From Cognaticolwellia beringensis (GTDB lineage Bacteria; Pseudomonadota; Gammaproteobacteria; Enterobacterales; Alteromonadaceae): a stretch of DNA of 64,000 nucleotides. This document shows, in pieces, positions 1-9,326 of the stretch. The notes beneath the pieces were generated by a model. That model was not told the DNA's origin. It saw nothing but the letters and a program-made list of their open reading frames with translations, and searched no databases. Each line of letters opens with the position of its first letter. The first letter of the stretch is position 1. The stretch spans positions 3,906,001-3,970,000 of the forward strand of contig NZ_CP020465.1 in NCBI RefSeq assembly GCF_002076895.1. Reading direction: 5' to 3'. The position numbers and the translations under genes were made by a program.

Positions 1-1
1 A

Positions 2-172
2 TCAGTATTAAGCTTTGCCATTGTGTTATTTATCTATTCTCCTGAAGAAGGTATGCAATGGTCGGTATTTATAGGGGTTGTTGTAACGTTAATTATTGGC
101 GAGTTGGCAATTAACTCAGCTGAAAAGACCAAGGCTGTAGCAAAAGGGAAGTTGGGATTGATTAACGATTAA
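2..172 (+). CDS. C-terminal fragment of a small membrane protein (5' end outside window)
   Basis: An open frame enters from the left edge and stops at TAA 170-172, giving 56 visible residues. It shows a hydrophobic stretch (SFAIVLFIY), a short polar turn (SPEEGMQW), a second hydrophobic helix (VFIGVVVTLIIGELAI) and a basic tail rich in Lys. This is the pattern of the last two transmembrane segments of an inner-membrane protein with a cytoplasmic C-terminus. I do not recognise the family from this piece. It is followed 22 bases later by a strong intrinsic terminator, which supports this as the real gene end. Confidence 0.6.
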   Translation, partial: SVLSFAIVLFIYSPEEGMQWSVFIGVVVTLIIGELAINSAEKTKAVAKGKLGLIND

Positions 173-194
173 TAAAATTAGATAGTGATAGATT

Positions 195-227
195 AGACCA
201 ACTTAATTGTAAGTTGGTCTTTTTTTT
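195..227 (+). terminator. Rho-independent terminator of the partial membrane gene
   Basis: A perfect 11-bp stem (195-205 with 210-220) with a 4-base loop is followed directly by seven T. It ends the transcript of the left-edge gene before the convergent lhgO operon. Confidence 0.85.
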
Positions 228-367
228 CATTCAATCATCAGATTAACTTCTTTCAAATAATATAAATATTAATTTTCAGTATGTATTCACATGAACGGGT
301 AATGGCTATAAGGCATACACCTGGTACTTTTTCTACCATATTCACTAATTAATAAGTCATAAACAAC

Positions 368-401
368 TCGATAAATACATCGAAATTGAAGTATTTATCG
401 A
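368..401 (-). terminator. Possible terminator hairpin of the glutarate operon
   Basis: An 11-bp perfect inverted repeat (368-378 with 391-401) lies 9 bases beyond the lhgO stop codon on the minus strand. The stem is A/T-rich, and the following minus-strand sequence has only scattered T, so it would be weak or would serve as a 3'-end stabiliser. Confidence 0.4.
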
Positions 402-409
402 TTTACAAC

Positions 410-1642
410 TTAGACCATTGTTTGATCTACTTCATTAGATGCATTTACACAGAAGTGCTGATTTACTTTATCAACAATATAGCCACCAATCGGAATTGCT
501 GAAGTCGCTGCAGGAGACGGAGCATTGCAGACATTAATTGTTCGTTTACTGTTAGCAAACAAAAAGTCATGTACTAAGCTACCATCTTTCATCACTGCTT
601 GGGCACGAATACCGGCAGGATATGGGCTTAAATCTGATAATGCTATTGATGGACAATATTTTTGCACTAGCTTTAAATAGCCACGCTTAAAGAGTGAATT
701 TTTGAACTCAGTGATTCCAGATCTTAGGTTTTGACTAAGTACTTTCCAAAAACCTGAAAACATGACCATTTCTTTAATATCACGAAGGTTTACATTGACT
801 TTTCCGTAGCCCTCGCGTTTAAAACCCAGTACTGCATTCGGTCCAACCGTTACACTACCATCAATCATCCTTGTTAAATGCACACCTAAAAAAGGTAAAT
901 CCGGGTCTGGAATAGGGTATATCAGGTGATTAACAATGTTGTTTTTATTCGCGGGTAACTGAAAGTACTCACCACGAAATGGTACAATTTGAAAGTCCAC
1001 AGGGATCTTTAACATTTTGACTACGCGATCGGCCATTAAGCCTGAGCAAGTAATTAAATATTGGCAAGAAAAGTCTCCTACCGTGGTACTGACGGTGACG
1101 TTATCAGCGGTTTCAGCGAGATTGGTGACTTGCGTGTTTAATTTATATTCTCCGCCCAAAGATTTAAAAACTTGCGCCATCTGAATGGTAATTAACTGGT
1201 AATCGACAATACCAGTAGATTTAACCAAAATAGCACCTAGCCCGGTGATATTTGGCTCACAAACTTTTAACTGCTGTTGGTTTAATAACTCTACCTCAAG
1301 ATTATTTTCTTGGCAGCGTTTATAAAGCGCCTCCATGCGATTTACTTCTAATTCATTAGTGGCAACCAATAACTTTCCGCATTGATTAAAGGGAATATTA
1401 TATTGCTGGCAAAAATTAATTGTCGCCTGCACACCTTCAAGACAAAACTTAGCCTTTAAACTCCCAGGTTCGTAATAAACGCCAGCATGAATTACTCCGC
1501 TATTATGACCAGTTTGATGTGTAGCAAATTCACTTTCTTTTTCTAGTAATAGTATTTTTTTATCGGGGTAGCGTTGCTGTAGTTGCCAAGCTGTTGATAC
1601 ACCAACAATACCACCACCAATGATGATGTAGTCATAGATCAT
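410..1642 (-). CDS. lhgO: L-2-hydroxyglutarate dehydrogenase/oxidase LhgO
   Basis: FAD-dependent enzyme that oxidises L-2-hydroxyglutarate to 2-oxoglutarate and passes electrons to the respiratory quinone pool. The 410 residues are close to the family length (about 420 in E. coli). The N-terminus has the Rossmann dinucleotide motif GGGIVGVSTA (residues 8-17), followed by an ELLEKE-like acidic strand end (LLLEKE) and the HNSGVIHAGVYY segment typical of the DAO/LhgO family. A late GGYIVDKV segment closes the FAD domain. It lies 16 bp downstream of glaH, whose product is its substrate, so the two form one catabolic step pair. It is the last gene of the four-gene minus-strand operon. The start ATG follows the stop of glaH closely, consistent with translational coupling. 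Confidence 0.93.
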   Translation of the reverse strand: MIYDYIIIGGGIVGVSTAWQLQQRYPDKKILLLEKESEFATHQTGHNSGVIHAGVYYEPGSLKAKFCLEGVQATINFCQQYNIPFNQCGKLLVATNELEVNRMEALYKRCQENNLEVELLNQQQLKVCEPNITGLGAILVKSTGIVDYQLITIQMAQVFKSLGGEYKLNTQVTNLAETADNVTVSTTVGDFSCQYLITCSGLMADRVVKMLKIPVDFQIVPFRGEYFQLPANKNNIVNHLIYPIPDPDLPFLGVHLTRMIDGSVTVGPNAVLGFKREGYGKVNVNLRDIKEMVMFSGFWKVLSQNLRSGITEFKNSLFKRGYLKLVQKYCPSIALSDLSPYPAGIRAQAVMKDGSLVHDFLFANSKRTINVCNAPSPAATSAIPIGGYIVDKVNQHFCVNASNEVDQTMV

Positions 1643-1658
1643 AATAAATTCCTATTCG

Positions 1659-2621
1659 TTACGGCTTTAGTTTCGCATTTTCATAATATGCGCCACGCTG
1701 GCGTAATAATTCACGATAAAGCCCTTTATCAGCGACAAATTTATCACGACCATGAAGCCAAACATGGTTATTCATGACTAACATACTGCCAACAGGAACT
1801 CGTACATTGAAAGTGTTTTCCTCAGCTTCCAATGAGTTGCCCATTTCATATAAATACTGTCCTTGTCGCATATTTAAGGGTTCGGCAAATTGATCGATAT
1901 AAAGCATTTTAGGTCTGCCATTTTGATCTTCTTCGAAAAACACCGGATGTTGCATTTTATAAGTAATATTTTTACTGGCTGGAGGTGCCCATTGAATATC
2001 TTCTTTTGCTAAAGGATGATTATAAAATTTTTCTAGATCTTGCCATTCATCTACATGCAATATTAAAGAGTCACCACCTTCCATATTCTCTTCAGCTATT
2101 TTTTGCATAATAACCCAGTCGGTGCGCTCTTTTACATAAGTGCCATCGTTGTGTAATTCCATACGACGGTGTGCTTGGCGAAGGTAACTGTCGCTATTAT
2201 CTTCGTTTTTAACACTAAATCGCGCATAATATTTGCCATACATAGCATCTAAATTAGGCACACCAATTAAATGAGAAATTGCGGTAGATAATAAAATATT
2301 AAACTCAAGTTCATCATATTCAGCTGCGACAGGTTCGCACTGCAATAAAAATGCGCCGGTCGCTCTATTTTTGATGGTGTTGAGTAAAAGGTCGCCTAAG
2401 GTGTTATTAGTGAGTGAATTAAGAATACTGGCAACGTGAAAACGCAAAAAAGGTTTATATTCTATCGCTTGCACACCTATGGGTAATGCTTGTTCAATAA
2501 ATTCTTTGACTGTTGCCGAGGTTAATTTTATTACTTGTAAACGTGGGTTTCCTGCATATGGAGCTACCGAAAAACCATAAGGGCTTGCTGCATTATCGAT
2601 TTTGATTACTGATGTATTCAT
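1659..2621 (-). CDS. glaH: Glutarate 2-hydroxylase GlaH (CsiD), Fe(II)/2-oxoglutarate dioxygenase
   Basis: Hydroxylates glutarate to L-2-hydroxyglutarate while decarboxylating 2-oxoglutarate to succinate. The 320 residues match the CsiD family (about 325 in E. coli). The facial triad is visible: H157-x-D159 in the segment MELHNDGTYV and the distal H290 in VWLHGRDKF. A conserved Arg follows (LLRQRGAYYE) near the C-terminus. Partner lhgO is 16 bp downstream. Upstream, 40 bp separates it from the CoA-transferase gene. In E. coli csiD is part of csiD-lhgO-gabDTP; here gab genes are absent and CoA-route glutarate genes take their place. Confidence 0.93.
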   Translation of the reverse strand: MNTSVIKIDNAASPYGFSVAPYAGNPRLQVIKLTSATVKEFIEQALPIGVQAIEYKPFLRFHVASILNSLTNNTLGDLLLNTIKNRATGAFLLQCEPVAAEYDELEFNILLSTAISHLIGVPNLDAMYGKYYARFSVKNEDNSDSYLRQAHRRMELHNDGTYVKERTDWVIMQKIAEENMEGGDSLILHVDEWQDLEKFYNHPLAKEDIQWAPPASKNITYKMQHPVFFEEDQNGRPKMLYIDQFAEPLNMRQGQYLYEMGNSLEAEENTFNVRVPVGSMLVMNNHVWLHGRDKFVADKGLYRELLRQRGAYYENAKLKP

Positions 2622-2661
2622 ATTATTACTCTCACACTGTATTAAACTTAAAGGTATTTAG

Positions 2662-3876
2662 TTAGCTAACAGTCCCGTTAGAAAAAAGTTTTTTAATGTT
2701 ATCTTCACTGTATTTAAGCAGCGATGATAAAACCTGATGACTATGTTGGCCTAAGTCAGGTGAAGCACTGTTATATTGTAATGGTGTCGCTGAAAGGTTT
2801 ATGGGTGATGCTATGGTGTTAATAAGCTCACCTTGTTGATTGCTCACTTGCCTAACCATTTCGCGGTGCTTAATTTGCGGGTGGTCAAAAACCTGTTCTA
2901 AGGTATTAACTGGGCCACAAGGTACTGCAACAGACTCAAGTTGTTCAATCCACCAAAGCGTTGAATATGAAGCAAGTTTGTTCGCAATAATTGGAATGAG
3001 CTTATCTCGGTTAATAACGCGTTGAGCATTGGTGGCAAATAACGCGTTTTGCGCAAGTTCCCCACAATGAGCAACCTGACAAAATTTAACAAATTGACTG
3101 TCATTGCCAATGGCTAAAATGATGCTACCATCTTGCGTCGCAAAAGTTTGATAAGGCACAATATTCGGGTGTCCGTTACCTAGTCTTTGTGGATTTTTAC
3201 CTGTTGCCAAATAGTTCATACCTTGGTTGGCTAATGTCGCTACTTGCACATCTAGCAGGGCAATATCGATATGTTGACCTGCATTTGTTTGATGACGAGC
3301 CATGAGTGCAGCCAAAATTGCATTGCAACTGTACAAACCTGTCATAACATCAACCAAGGCAACGCCGACTTTCATTGGCATGCCATCAGGCTCACCCGTT
3401 AAGCTCATCAAGCCACCTTCACCTTGGATCATGGCATCGTAACCGGCTTTATGTGCGCTGGGTCCACTTTGTCCAAAGCCAGTAATAGAGCAATATACTA
3501 AGCGGGGATTAATCGCTTTTACGCTTTCATAATCTAGCCCGTACTTAGTCAGTCCACCGACTTTATAATTTTCAATGAGCACATCTGCCTGAGCAATTAA
3601 ATCTTTAATCACTTGTTGACCTTGCTGCTGAGTAATATCAATCGCGATAGATTGTTTATTACGATTTACACAGTGAAAATATGCGGCCTGTGGCGGCTGT
3701 TCTTCATTCGCTTCTTTGATAAAAGGAGGGCCCCAAAAGCGAGTATCATCACCTTTTTTAGGACGCTCCACTTTTATCACTTCTGCGCCCATGTCAGCTA
3801 ACATTTGCGAAGCCCAAGGCCCCGCTAAAATGCGGCTTAAATCGACAACTTTTATGTTCCCCAATGCGCTAGTCAT
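2662..3876 (-). CDS. Class III (CaiB/BaiF) CoA-transferase, probably glutarate CoA-transferase
   Basis: The 404 residues show the family III CoA-transferase hallmarks: N-terminal VVDLSRILAGPWASQMLADMG, VIKVERP, LIENYKVG, the NPRLVYCSITGFGQSGP segment and the catalytic Asp in ALVDVMTGLYSC. It probably moves CoA from succinyl-CoA (or another donor) onto glutarate to give glutaryl-CoA, the substrate of GcdH, as the GcoT/SUGCT proteins do. Its ATG overlaps the gcdH stop by one base (TAATG), which indicates translational coupling. Substrate assignment rests on the neighbouring gcdH; the sequence alone shows only the family. Confidence 0.88.
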   Translation of the reverse strand: MTSALGNIKVVDLSRILAGPWASQMLADMGAEVIKVERPKKGDDTRFWGPPFIKEANEEQPPQAAYFHCVNRNKQSIAIDITQQQGQQVIKDLIAQADVLIENYKVGGLTKYGLDYESVKAINPRLVYCSITGFGQSGPSAHKAGYDAMIQGEGGLMSLTGEPDGMPMKVGVALVDVMTGLYSCNAILAALMARHQTNAGQHIDIALLDVQVATLANQGMNYLATGKNPQRLGNGHPNIVPYQTFATQDGSIILAIGNDSQFVKFCQVAHCGELAQNALFATNAQRVINRDKLIPIIANKLASYSTLWWIEQLESVAVPCGPVNTLEQVFDHPQIKHREMVRQVSNQQGELINTIASPINLSATPLQYNSASPDLGQHSHQVLSSLLKYSEDNIKKLFSNGTVS

Positions 3877-5057
3877 TAGCAGAAAGCCTGATAACCTGTG
3901 ATAGCACGACCCAATATTAGCGCGTGCACATCGTGTGTACCTTCATAGGTATTAACCGCTTCAAGATTCATCATATGGCGAATTACACCAAATTCATCAC
4001 TAATACCATTGCCACCATGCATATCACGCGCAACGCGAGCAATATCAAGAGACTTGCCACAATTATTACGTTTTAATAAGGAGATTAATTCAACCGGACA
4101 TTGATCTGCATCCATTAAGCGACCCATTTGCAAGCACCCCTGTAAACCAAGGGATATCTCAGTTTGCATATCAGCCAGTTTCTTTTGAATAAGCTGATTT
4201 GAAGCCAAAGGACGACCAAATTGCTGACGGTCTAAGGTATAGTTTCTTGCTGAGTTAAAGCAAAATTCTGCCGCGCCTAATGAGCCCCAAGCAATACCGT
4301 AACGTGCTTTATTTAAACAACCAAAAGGTCCTGCTAAGCCGGTAATTTCTGGGAACATATTTTCAGCCGGTACAAAAACGTTATCCATCACAATTTCGCC
4401 TGTTATTGAAGCACGTAATGAAAATTTACCTTCAATTTTGGGGGCAGACAAACCTTCCATACCTTTTTCCAACACGAAGCCACGAATTTTACGATCGAGC
4501 TTTGCCCACACGACAAAAACATCGGCAATAGGAGAATTTGTGATCCACATTTTATTACCGGTTAAACGATAACCACCGTCAACTTTCTTGGCATGTGTGG
4601 TCATTGAGGCAGGATCACTACCCGAGTTAGGCTCAGTCAAACCAAAACAACCCACCCATTCACCCGAAGCAAGTTTAGGTAAATACTTCATGCGTTGTTC
4701 TTCCGTGCCGTAAGCATATATTGGATGCATTACGAGTGAAGATTGCACACTCATTGCGCTGCGATAACCACTGTCAACACGCTCTACTTCACGCGCAATT
4801 AAACCATAACTGACATAATTGACTTCACTGCCGCCATATTTAGCCGGCAAAGTAGCACCCAACAAACCTAATTGACCTAATTCACGCATGATTTCACGAT
4901 CAAAATGTTCATGTCTATTGGCTTCAAGCACACGTGGCAGTAACTTTTCTTGGCAATAATCATGAGCAGAGTCACGGATCATTCGTTCTTCTTCGGTCAG
5001 TTGACTATCAAGAAACATCGGGTCTTGCCAATTAAAAGGGGTCAATTTTGTGTTCAT
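3876..5057 (-). CDS. gcdH: Glutaryl-CoA dehydrogenase
   Basis: Acyl-CoA dehydrogenase family flavoprotein that oxidatively decarboxylates glutaryl-CoA to crotonyl-CoA, passing electrons to ETF. The length is 393 residues. The C-terminal segment [20 protein letters not shown] is nearly identical to that of characterised GCDHs and contains the catalytic base (E372). FAD-binding motifs [13 protein letters not shown] and [11 protein letters not shown] are present, as is [14 protein letters not shown]. It is the first gene of the operon, divergent from the LysR gene, and its stop overlaps the start of the CoA-transferase. A minus-strand GAGTAACTCT before the ATG is a modest Shine-Dalgarno. Confidence 0.95.
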   Translation of the reverse strand: MNTKLTPFNWQDPMFLDSQLTEEERMIRDSAHDYCQEKLLPRVLEANRHEHFDREIMRELGQLGLLGATLPAKYGGSEVNYVSYGLIAREVERVDSGYRSAMSVQSSLVMHPIYAYGTEEQRMKYLPKLASGEWVGCFGLTEPNSGSDPASMTTHAKKVDGGYRLTGNKMWITNSPIADVFVVWAKLDRKIRGFVLEKGMEGLSAPKIEGKFSLRASITGEIVMDNVFVPAENMFPEITGLAGPFGCLNKARYGIAWGSLGAAEFCFNSARNYTLDRQQFGRPLASNQLIQKKLADMQTEISLGLQGCLQMGRLMDADQCPVELISLLKRNNCGKSLDIARVARDMHGGNGISDEFGVIRHMMNLEAVNTYEGTHDVHALILGRAITGYQAFC

Positions 5058-5131
5058 AGAGTTACTCTTTTTTATATAGTTTTGCAGTAAGCATTTATTT
5101 TATGACTGTACTCTATCGCTAATGACAAAAT

Positions 5132-5157
5132 AAATATAATATATAGTTATTATATTT
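5132..5157. promoter_or_regulatory. Palindromic LysR-type operator candidate between gcdH and its regulator
   Basis: The 131-bp divergent spacer contains a perfect 9-bp inverted repeat (AAATATAAT at 5132-5140 and ATTATATTT at 5149-5157) around an 8-bp centre. An A/T-rich dyad of this size fits the T-N11-A style recognition boxes of LysR regulators. It sits 32 bp before the regulator start and 75 bp before gcdH, so it could serve both promoters. Confidence 0.5.
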
Positions 5158-5188
5158 TTCATAACTTTTATTTATAGCTTGAAATAAC

Positions 5189-6070
5189 ATGAATTTAAAA
5201 CGTCTAGAATATTTCTGTCAATTGGCCGCAATAGGCAACTTTACAAGAGCAGCACTTAAAATTGGTATTGCTCAGCCAGCCTTGACTATTTCGATTCAAA
5301 AGCTCGAACAAGAAGTTGGCTTAAAACTGATCAACCGCGCAGAAAAAAATGCGTTATTAACTGCCGAAGGCGAAGTATTGAATAAACGGGCAATTCAACT
5401 ATTAAGCCAAGTAAAACAAGTGGAATTAGAGCTAGAAGATCTAAAAAATCTCGGGCAAGGCACCATTCGTTTTGGTGTTTCCGCTATGATGGGCTCTTAT
5501 TATTTTCCAAAAGTATTGACCGAGTTTAAGCAAAAGCACCCAAAAATAAAAATACAATTAGTCGACCAAGGTACTGCAGCGCTTGAAAAGATGTTGCTCA
5601 ATGGTGAGCTGGATTTAGCCTTAATACGCGGTGACTTAGAGAATCAACAGCTGCGATATACTGAACTTATTAATGAAGAAGTCGTGGCCGGTATGGCAAG
5701 TACGCACGAGCTTGCTACAGAGCGAACCATCTCACTTGCACAATTTTGTCAGCAGCCACTCGTACTATTCCATGAAGGGTATTTTTTACGTGAAGTGGTT
5801 AGTCAATATTCAAAAAAACATCATGTAGACTTAGACATACGTATGGAAACGAACCTTATTGAGCTGCAAAAGTCATTGGTGCGCAATGAAGTAGGTATAA
5901 CCACTTGTTTATCGCGTATTTTACAAAATGATCAGAAGATGACATCGATAGCTTTTGAGCCAAAAATAGAATTTAAATTGAGTTTAGCATGGAAAAAAAG
6001 TCACTCGCTTTCTAACGCCAGTAAAGCCTTCATGACTTATTTAAGCTCAACACCTGAACCGTTAACCTAA
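5189..6070 (+). CDS. LysR-family regulator of the glutarate operon
   Basis: The 293 residues have the canonical layout: N-terminal winged helix (MNLKRLEYFCQLAAIGNFTRAA, then AQPALTISIQKLEQEVG, residues 1-60), a linker helix, and a periplasmic-binding-protein-like effector domain beginning near residue 90 (GTIRFGVSAMMGSYYFP). Divergent placement next to gcdH matches the GcdR arrangement known in Pseudomonas, where a LysR protein activates glutarate catabolism in response to glutarate. That role is inferred from context here. It probably also represses its own gene through the shared spacer palindrome. Confidence 0.88.
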   Translation: MNLKRLEYFCQLAAIGNFTRAALKIGIAQPALTISIQKLEQEVGLKLINRAEKNALLTAEGEVLNKRAIQLLSQVKQVELELEDLKNLGQGTIRFGVSAMMGSYYFPKVLTEFKQKHPKIKIQLVDQGTAALEKMLLNGELDLALIRGDLENQQLRYTELINEEVVAGMASTHELATERTISLAQFCQQPLVLFHEGYFLREVVSQYSKKHHVDLDIRMETNLIELQKSLVRNEVGITTCLSRILQNDQKMTSIAFEPKIEFKLSLAWKKSHSLSNASKAFMTYLSSTPEPLT

Positions 6071-6130
6071 ATGATCGATATAATGTTTTGAACAAGGTTA
6101 GTTTATGGGAGTTAAGGTTTAGCTGGAAAA

Positions 6131-6167
6131 TTAGCCTAATCTCGACGATAGCTGATGATTAGGCTAA
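6131..6167 (-). terminator. Hairpin between convergent LysR and VOC genes
   Basis: A perfect 11-bp stem (6131-6141 with 6157-6167), followed on the minus strand by TTTT. It is best read as the terminator of the VOC gene and may act in both directions for the convergent pair. Confidence 0.55.
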
Positions 6168-6243
6168 ACAGGATTAAATATGCTTAAGTAAAATCTAGTC
6201 AAACTTAATGAAGCCAAACTAAACATGGTTAAACTTTGGCTAT

Positions 6244-6663
6244 TTACCAGCTACCTGAATTTTCCATACTTAACCAAGGTTCTTGTGGTGCTAAACGTTC
6301 ACCTTTTTGCAGTAACTCAATAGAAACATTATCTGGTGATTTTACAAATGCCATATGACCACAACGTGGAGGTCTATTAATGGTAATACCTGCAGCCATT
6401 AACTTTTCACACAAAGCATAAATATCGTCAACTTCAAAAGCTAAGTGGCCAAAATTTCTGCCGACGGTGTACTCTTCTTCTGAACCCCAATTGTGGGTAA
6501 GTTCTATTTCAGGAGCGCCAGGCTCAGTCGCTAAGAAAATTAAGCTAAATTTACCTTCCGGCACATCTACTCGCTTAGTTTCTATTAAGCCTAAATGGGT
6601 TATATAGAAATCTAATGATTTATCTAGGTCTTTAATACGAACCATTGTGTGTAAAAATTTCAT
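6244..6663 (-). CDS. VOC-fold metalloenzyme, lactoylglutathione lyase (glyoxalase I)-like
   Basis: A 139-residue, two-module vicinal-oxygen-chelate protein. Residues matching the four metal ligands of glyoxalase I are visible: H5 ([10 protein letters not shown]), E54 (EIELTHNWG), H73 ([11 protein letters not shown]) and E116 ([10 protein letters not shown]). Glyoxalase I isomerises the hemithioacetal of methylglyoxal and glutathione to S-lactoylglutathione. The ELTHNWG and GHLAF segments are close to E. coli GloA. The C-terminus ([16 protein letters not shown]) differs from GloA, so this may be a paralogue with a related substrate. It is monocistronic, with the terminator hairpin at 6131-6167 after it. 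Confidence 0.8.
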   Translation of the reverse strand: MKFLHTMVRIKDLDKSLDFYITHLGLIETKRVDVPEGKFSLIFLATEPGAPEIELTHNWGSEEEYTVGRNFGHLAFEVDDIYALCEKLMAAGITINRPPRCGHMAFVKSPDNVSIELLQKGERLAPQEPWLSMENSGSW

Positions 6664-7282
6664 AGTTTACTTATCCAATCTATCTTAAAATTCACAAAGA
6701 CTTTCTATTAAAAAGGTGTCACATCAATGTTGTTAACACTTTTGATAGTATATCTTCAACTTGAAAAAATATTGACCTCCACCGCAAGCTCAGTGCGATT
6801 GAGGACTAGGTAAATATGGGGAAAACCGCAATGGTAAGCCAGCATATAGAAGTGTTTTATTATTTCACAGATTTAATAAAGGAGGAATACTTCAAAGTGT
6901 TGTTTTGTAATCGAAGTAGTCTAAAAAGCAAATTAGGACCGTTCAGACTTTGTGTTTAACACTACTTTATGCCGCGCATATACCGCCTTCTCGTATGGAA
7001 TCACTGGCCTCGTTGCTAAATATTCCAGAAAAAGTATCTGCTCATGGACAAAAGATGGTGTTATTGCGTAACGCTAAATAAGTACGACTTACCCCCCCAA
7101 TTCGTTTTTATTGGAAAGTTACATTACACATTAGAAAAAAGTTATAATTGGGGGCTGAAATTTGTAGCCCAAAAATTAATATTCGTTGAAGCTTATACTT
7201 GGTTTAGCAGTATTAACACCATCCTATGTTATGTAAATCCAGCGTAGATGACTCTTAAATTAAAAGCCCTTGAGTTAATTAC
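6664..7282. other. Gene-poor gap upstream of the VOC gene; degraded coding-like traces
   Basis: No gene is convincing. A 47-codon frame at 6816-6959 (MGKTAMVSQHIEVF...) and, in a different frame, a coding-like run ending near 7080 (HIPPSRMESLASLLNIPEK...RNAK) look like the remains of a decayed gene, but I do not recognise it. A 67-codon frame at 7044-7247 has no Shine-Dalgarno and is probably chance. Confidence 0.4.
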
Positions 7283-7945
7283 TTAGTCTTCAGTTTTATC
7301 TTTAAAGTCGCATAAATCTTCGATAATACATGATCCGCAGCGGGGCTTTCTAGCAATACAGGTGTATCGGCCATGTAGAATTAACCAATGATGTAAATTA
7401 AAAAAGAACTCTGTTTTTCTTGGTGTGTGTTTGACAATATTCTGTTCAGTTTCTTCTACTGTTTTACCTTTAGCGTAACCTGTGCGGTTAGCGACTCGCT
7501 GGATATGTGTATCCACGGCTATAAAGTATTTACCTTCATTATCTTTTAGCCAGCCAAACGCGGTATTTAATACTACATTAGCGGTTTTTCTGCCCACACC
7601 GGGTAGGGCTTCAAGTGCCGCTCGGTTTTGTGGTACTTCACCGCCATGTAAATCAATTAACATTTGGCAGGTTTTAAGCGTATTTACCGCCTTGGTATTA
7701 AATAAACCAATGGTTTTAATATACGATTTTAAGCCATCTAGACCAAGGTCAAGTAGTGCTTGTGGTGTATTGGCTATCGGGTATAGTTTATCCGTGGCTT
7801 TATTAACGCTTACATCAGTCGCTTGAGCCGATAATAAAACAGCGATTAATAACTCAAATGGACTTGAAAAATTAAGCTCGGTAGTCGGATTTGGATCGTT
7901 GTCCCTTAATCGAGATAGCATCTCTATTCGTTTTTCTTTATTCAT
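7283..7945 (-). CDS. nth: Endonuclease III (bifunctional DNA glycosylase/AP lyase)
   Basis: Removes oxidised pyrimidines and nicks the resulting abasic site in base excision repair. The helix-hairpin-helix LPGVGRKTANVVL carries catalytic K120, and the conserved Asp is D145 in AVDTHIQR. The C-terminal [4Fe-4S] loop C-X6-C-X2-C-X5-C is complete at C196, C203, C206 and C212. The 220 residues exceed E. coli Nth (211); part of the difference is a roughly 7-residue insertion (LKDNEGKY) between the HhH motif and the catalytic Asp. It follows rsxE by 38 bp, the usual gammaproteobacterial end of the rsx operon. Confidence 0.96.
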   Translation of the reverse strand: MNKEKRIEMLSRLRDNDPNPTTELNFSSPFELLIAVLLSAQATDVSVNKATDKLYPIANTPQALLDLGLDGLKSYIKTIGLFNTKAVNTLKTCQMLIDLHGGEVPQNRAALEALPGVGRKTANVVLNTAFGWLKDNEGKYFIAVDTHIQRVANRTGYAKGKTVEETEQNIVKHTPRKTEFFFNLHHWLILHGRYTCIARKPRCGSCIIEDLCDFKDKTED

Positions 7946-7983
7946 CAGACTTATATTCTTTATTTTGACTTAAGTATTCAGAG

Positions 7984-8688
7984 TTAACTTTCAAAGTTTA
8001 CCCGTACACGTTCAATGGCTTTTTCTAGTTTTTTCGGTTTAGCTAGGGCTATTTTATTGTCGATCAGGTTTTTTCCTGCGATTAAAAACCCCATGGCAAT
8101 AAAAGCACCTGGCGGCAATATTGCTAATAAAAACTGACTATCAAGTTGGTATATTTCCAACCTTAGACCTGTTGCCCATGGCCCTAGGAGTAAGTTTGCG
8201 CCATCGAATAACGTGCCTTGCCCTAAGACCTCACGTATTGCACCTAGTACCATTAAAACAGCTAAAAAACCAAGTCCCATCATCAAACCATCAAAGCTAG
8301 CTAGCTTAATAGGATTTTTAGACGCATAAGCTTCTGCACGACCAATAATGGCACAGTTAGTGACAATAAGTGGCAGAAAAATACCTAGCGACTGATATAA
8401 ATCATAAGTGAATGCATTCATTAGCAGTTGCACACAGGTAACAAAAGTAGCGATGATAAGAACAAAAATTGGAATACGAATTTCTTTTGGAACCCATTGT
8501 CTGATCGCTGACACCGTTGCGTTTGAGCAAATAAGCACAAACAGTGTGGCAATGCCTAAGCCTAATGCGTTAACAACAGTCGAGGTTACGGCCAGTAATG
8601 GACAAAGACCAAGCAATTGTACTAAGCCAGGATTATTTTTCCATAAGCCTTGCCAAGCCAGCTCTTTATATTCGGGATTTAATTTCAT
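7984..8688 (-). CDS. rsxE: Electron transport complex subunit RsxE (RnfE)
   Basis: A 234-residue multi-helix inner-membrane subunit of the Rsx/Rnf complex and homologue of NqrD. It carries the conserved half-motifs [16 protein letters not shown] (N-terminal) and [19 protein letters not shown]. The two Cys in these motifs correspond to the pair that, with RsxA, holds a [2Fe-2S] cluster in the membrane. The start overlaps the rsxG stop by 4 bases, so translation is coupled. RsxE and RsxA are inverted-topology relatives. Confidence 0.95.
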   Translation of the reverse strand: MKLNPEYKELAWQGLWKNNPGLVQLLGLCPLLAVTSTVVNALGLGIATLFVLICSNATVSAIRQWVPKEIRIPIFVLIIATFVTCVQLLMNAFTYDLYQSLGIFLPLIVTNCAIIGRAEAYASKNPIKLASFDGLMMGLGFLAVLMVLGAIREVLGQGTLFDGANLLLGPWATGLRLEIYQLDSQFLLAILPPGAFIAMGFLIAGKNLIDNKIALAKPKKLEKAIERVRVNFES

Positions 8689-9326
8689 AGTTCAGCTCCA
8701 CAATTGCTAGCGGCATTAAAAATAACTGCTTGATTAGCTTGAAAGTAATCGATTGTTTTTCTAACCGTATTTACGACAGCTCTAGGGGTGATGGTGGCTC
8801 CCGTAAACTGATCGAACATACCTCCGTCTTTAATAACCGCCCAGCGATTGTCATTATTTCCTAGCAGTTTTTTACCCGCGAATGTGTCGATCCAATCACT
8901 TTTTCTTAACTCGATTTTATCACCTAAACCTGGCGTTTCCTTATGTAGCAATGTTCTTACGCCACTAACACTGCCATCAGTATTTAAGGCGATTAATAAC
9001 TCGATGTTGCCATTATAACCGTCTGGAGCAACTGTTTTAATTGCTGCTGCGGTCGGCACATTATTGAGGCGAGCGCGATAAATAACATCGATTAGTAAGT
9101 CAGAATTATTGTCAATTGGCGCTAAAATACAGTCAAGAAACATTTTATTATCATGGCTGCTGGGTTGAATAACTTCATTTAACTGTTGAATTAATTGTTG
9201 TTGAGCTTGAAATTCAATACGATCTTCTGTGAGCAGTTGTACTAAAGCAACCGCCGCAGTACAAACAATAGCAAATATACCTAATATTATTGAGTTTTTA
9301 CTAATGGCAGGCATTAACTCAGACAT
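8685..9326 (-). CDS. rsxG: Electron transport complex subunit RsxG (RnfG), covalent FMN carrier
   Basis: The 213-residue subunit has an N-terminal transmembrane anchor ([19 protein letters not shown]) and a periplasmic FMN-binding domain. The covalent flavinylation motif is visible as [12 protein letters not shown] near residue 175; the second Thr of the motif carries the [18 protein letters not shown], the family's conserved loop, precedes it. The frame overlaps rsxE downstream by 4 bases and shares one base with rsxD upstream. Confidence 0.95.
   Translation of the reverse strand: MSELMPAISKNSIILGIFAIVCTAAVALVQLLTEDRIEFQAQQQLIQQLNEVIQPSSHDNKMFLDCILAPIDNNSDLLIDVIYRARLNNVPTAAAIKTVAPDGYNGNIELLIALNTDGSVSGVRTLLHKETPGLGDKIELRKSDWIDTFAGKKLLGNNDNRWAVIKDGGMFDQFTGATITPRAVVNTVRKTIDYFQANQAVIFNAASNCGAEL

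Noticed and set aside
6816..7247. Possible small genes upstream of nth.
   Set aside because: Coding-like runs change frame and lack starts or ribosome sites; at most a decayed gene.
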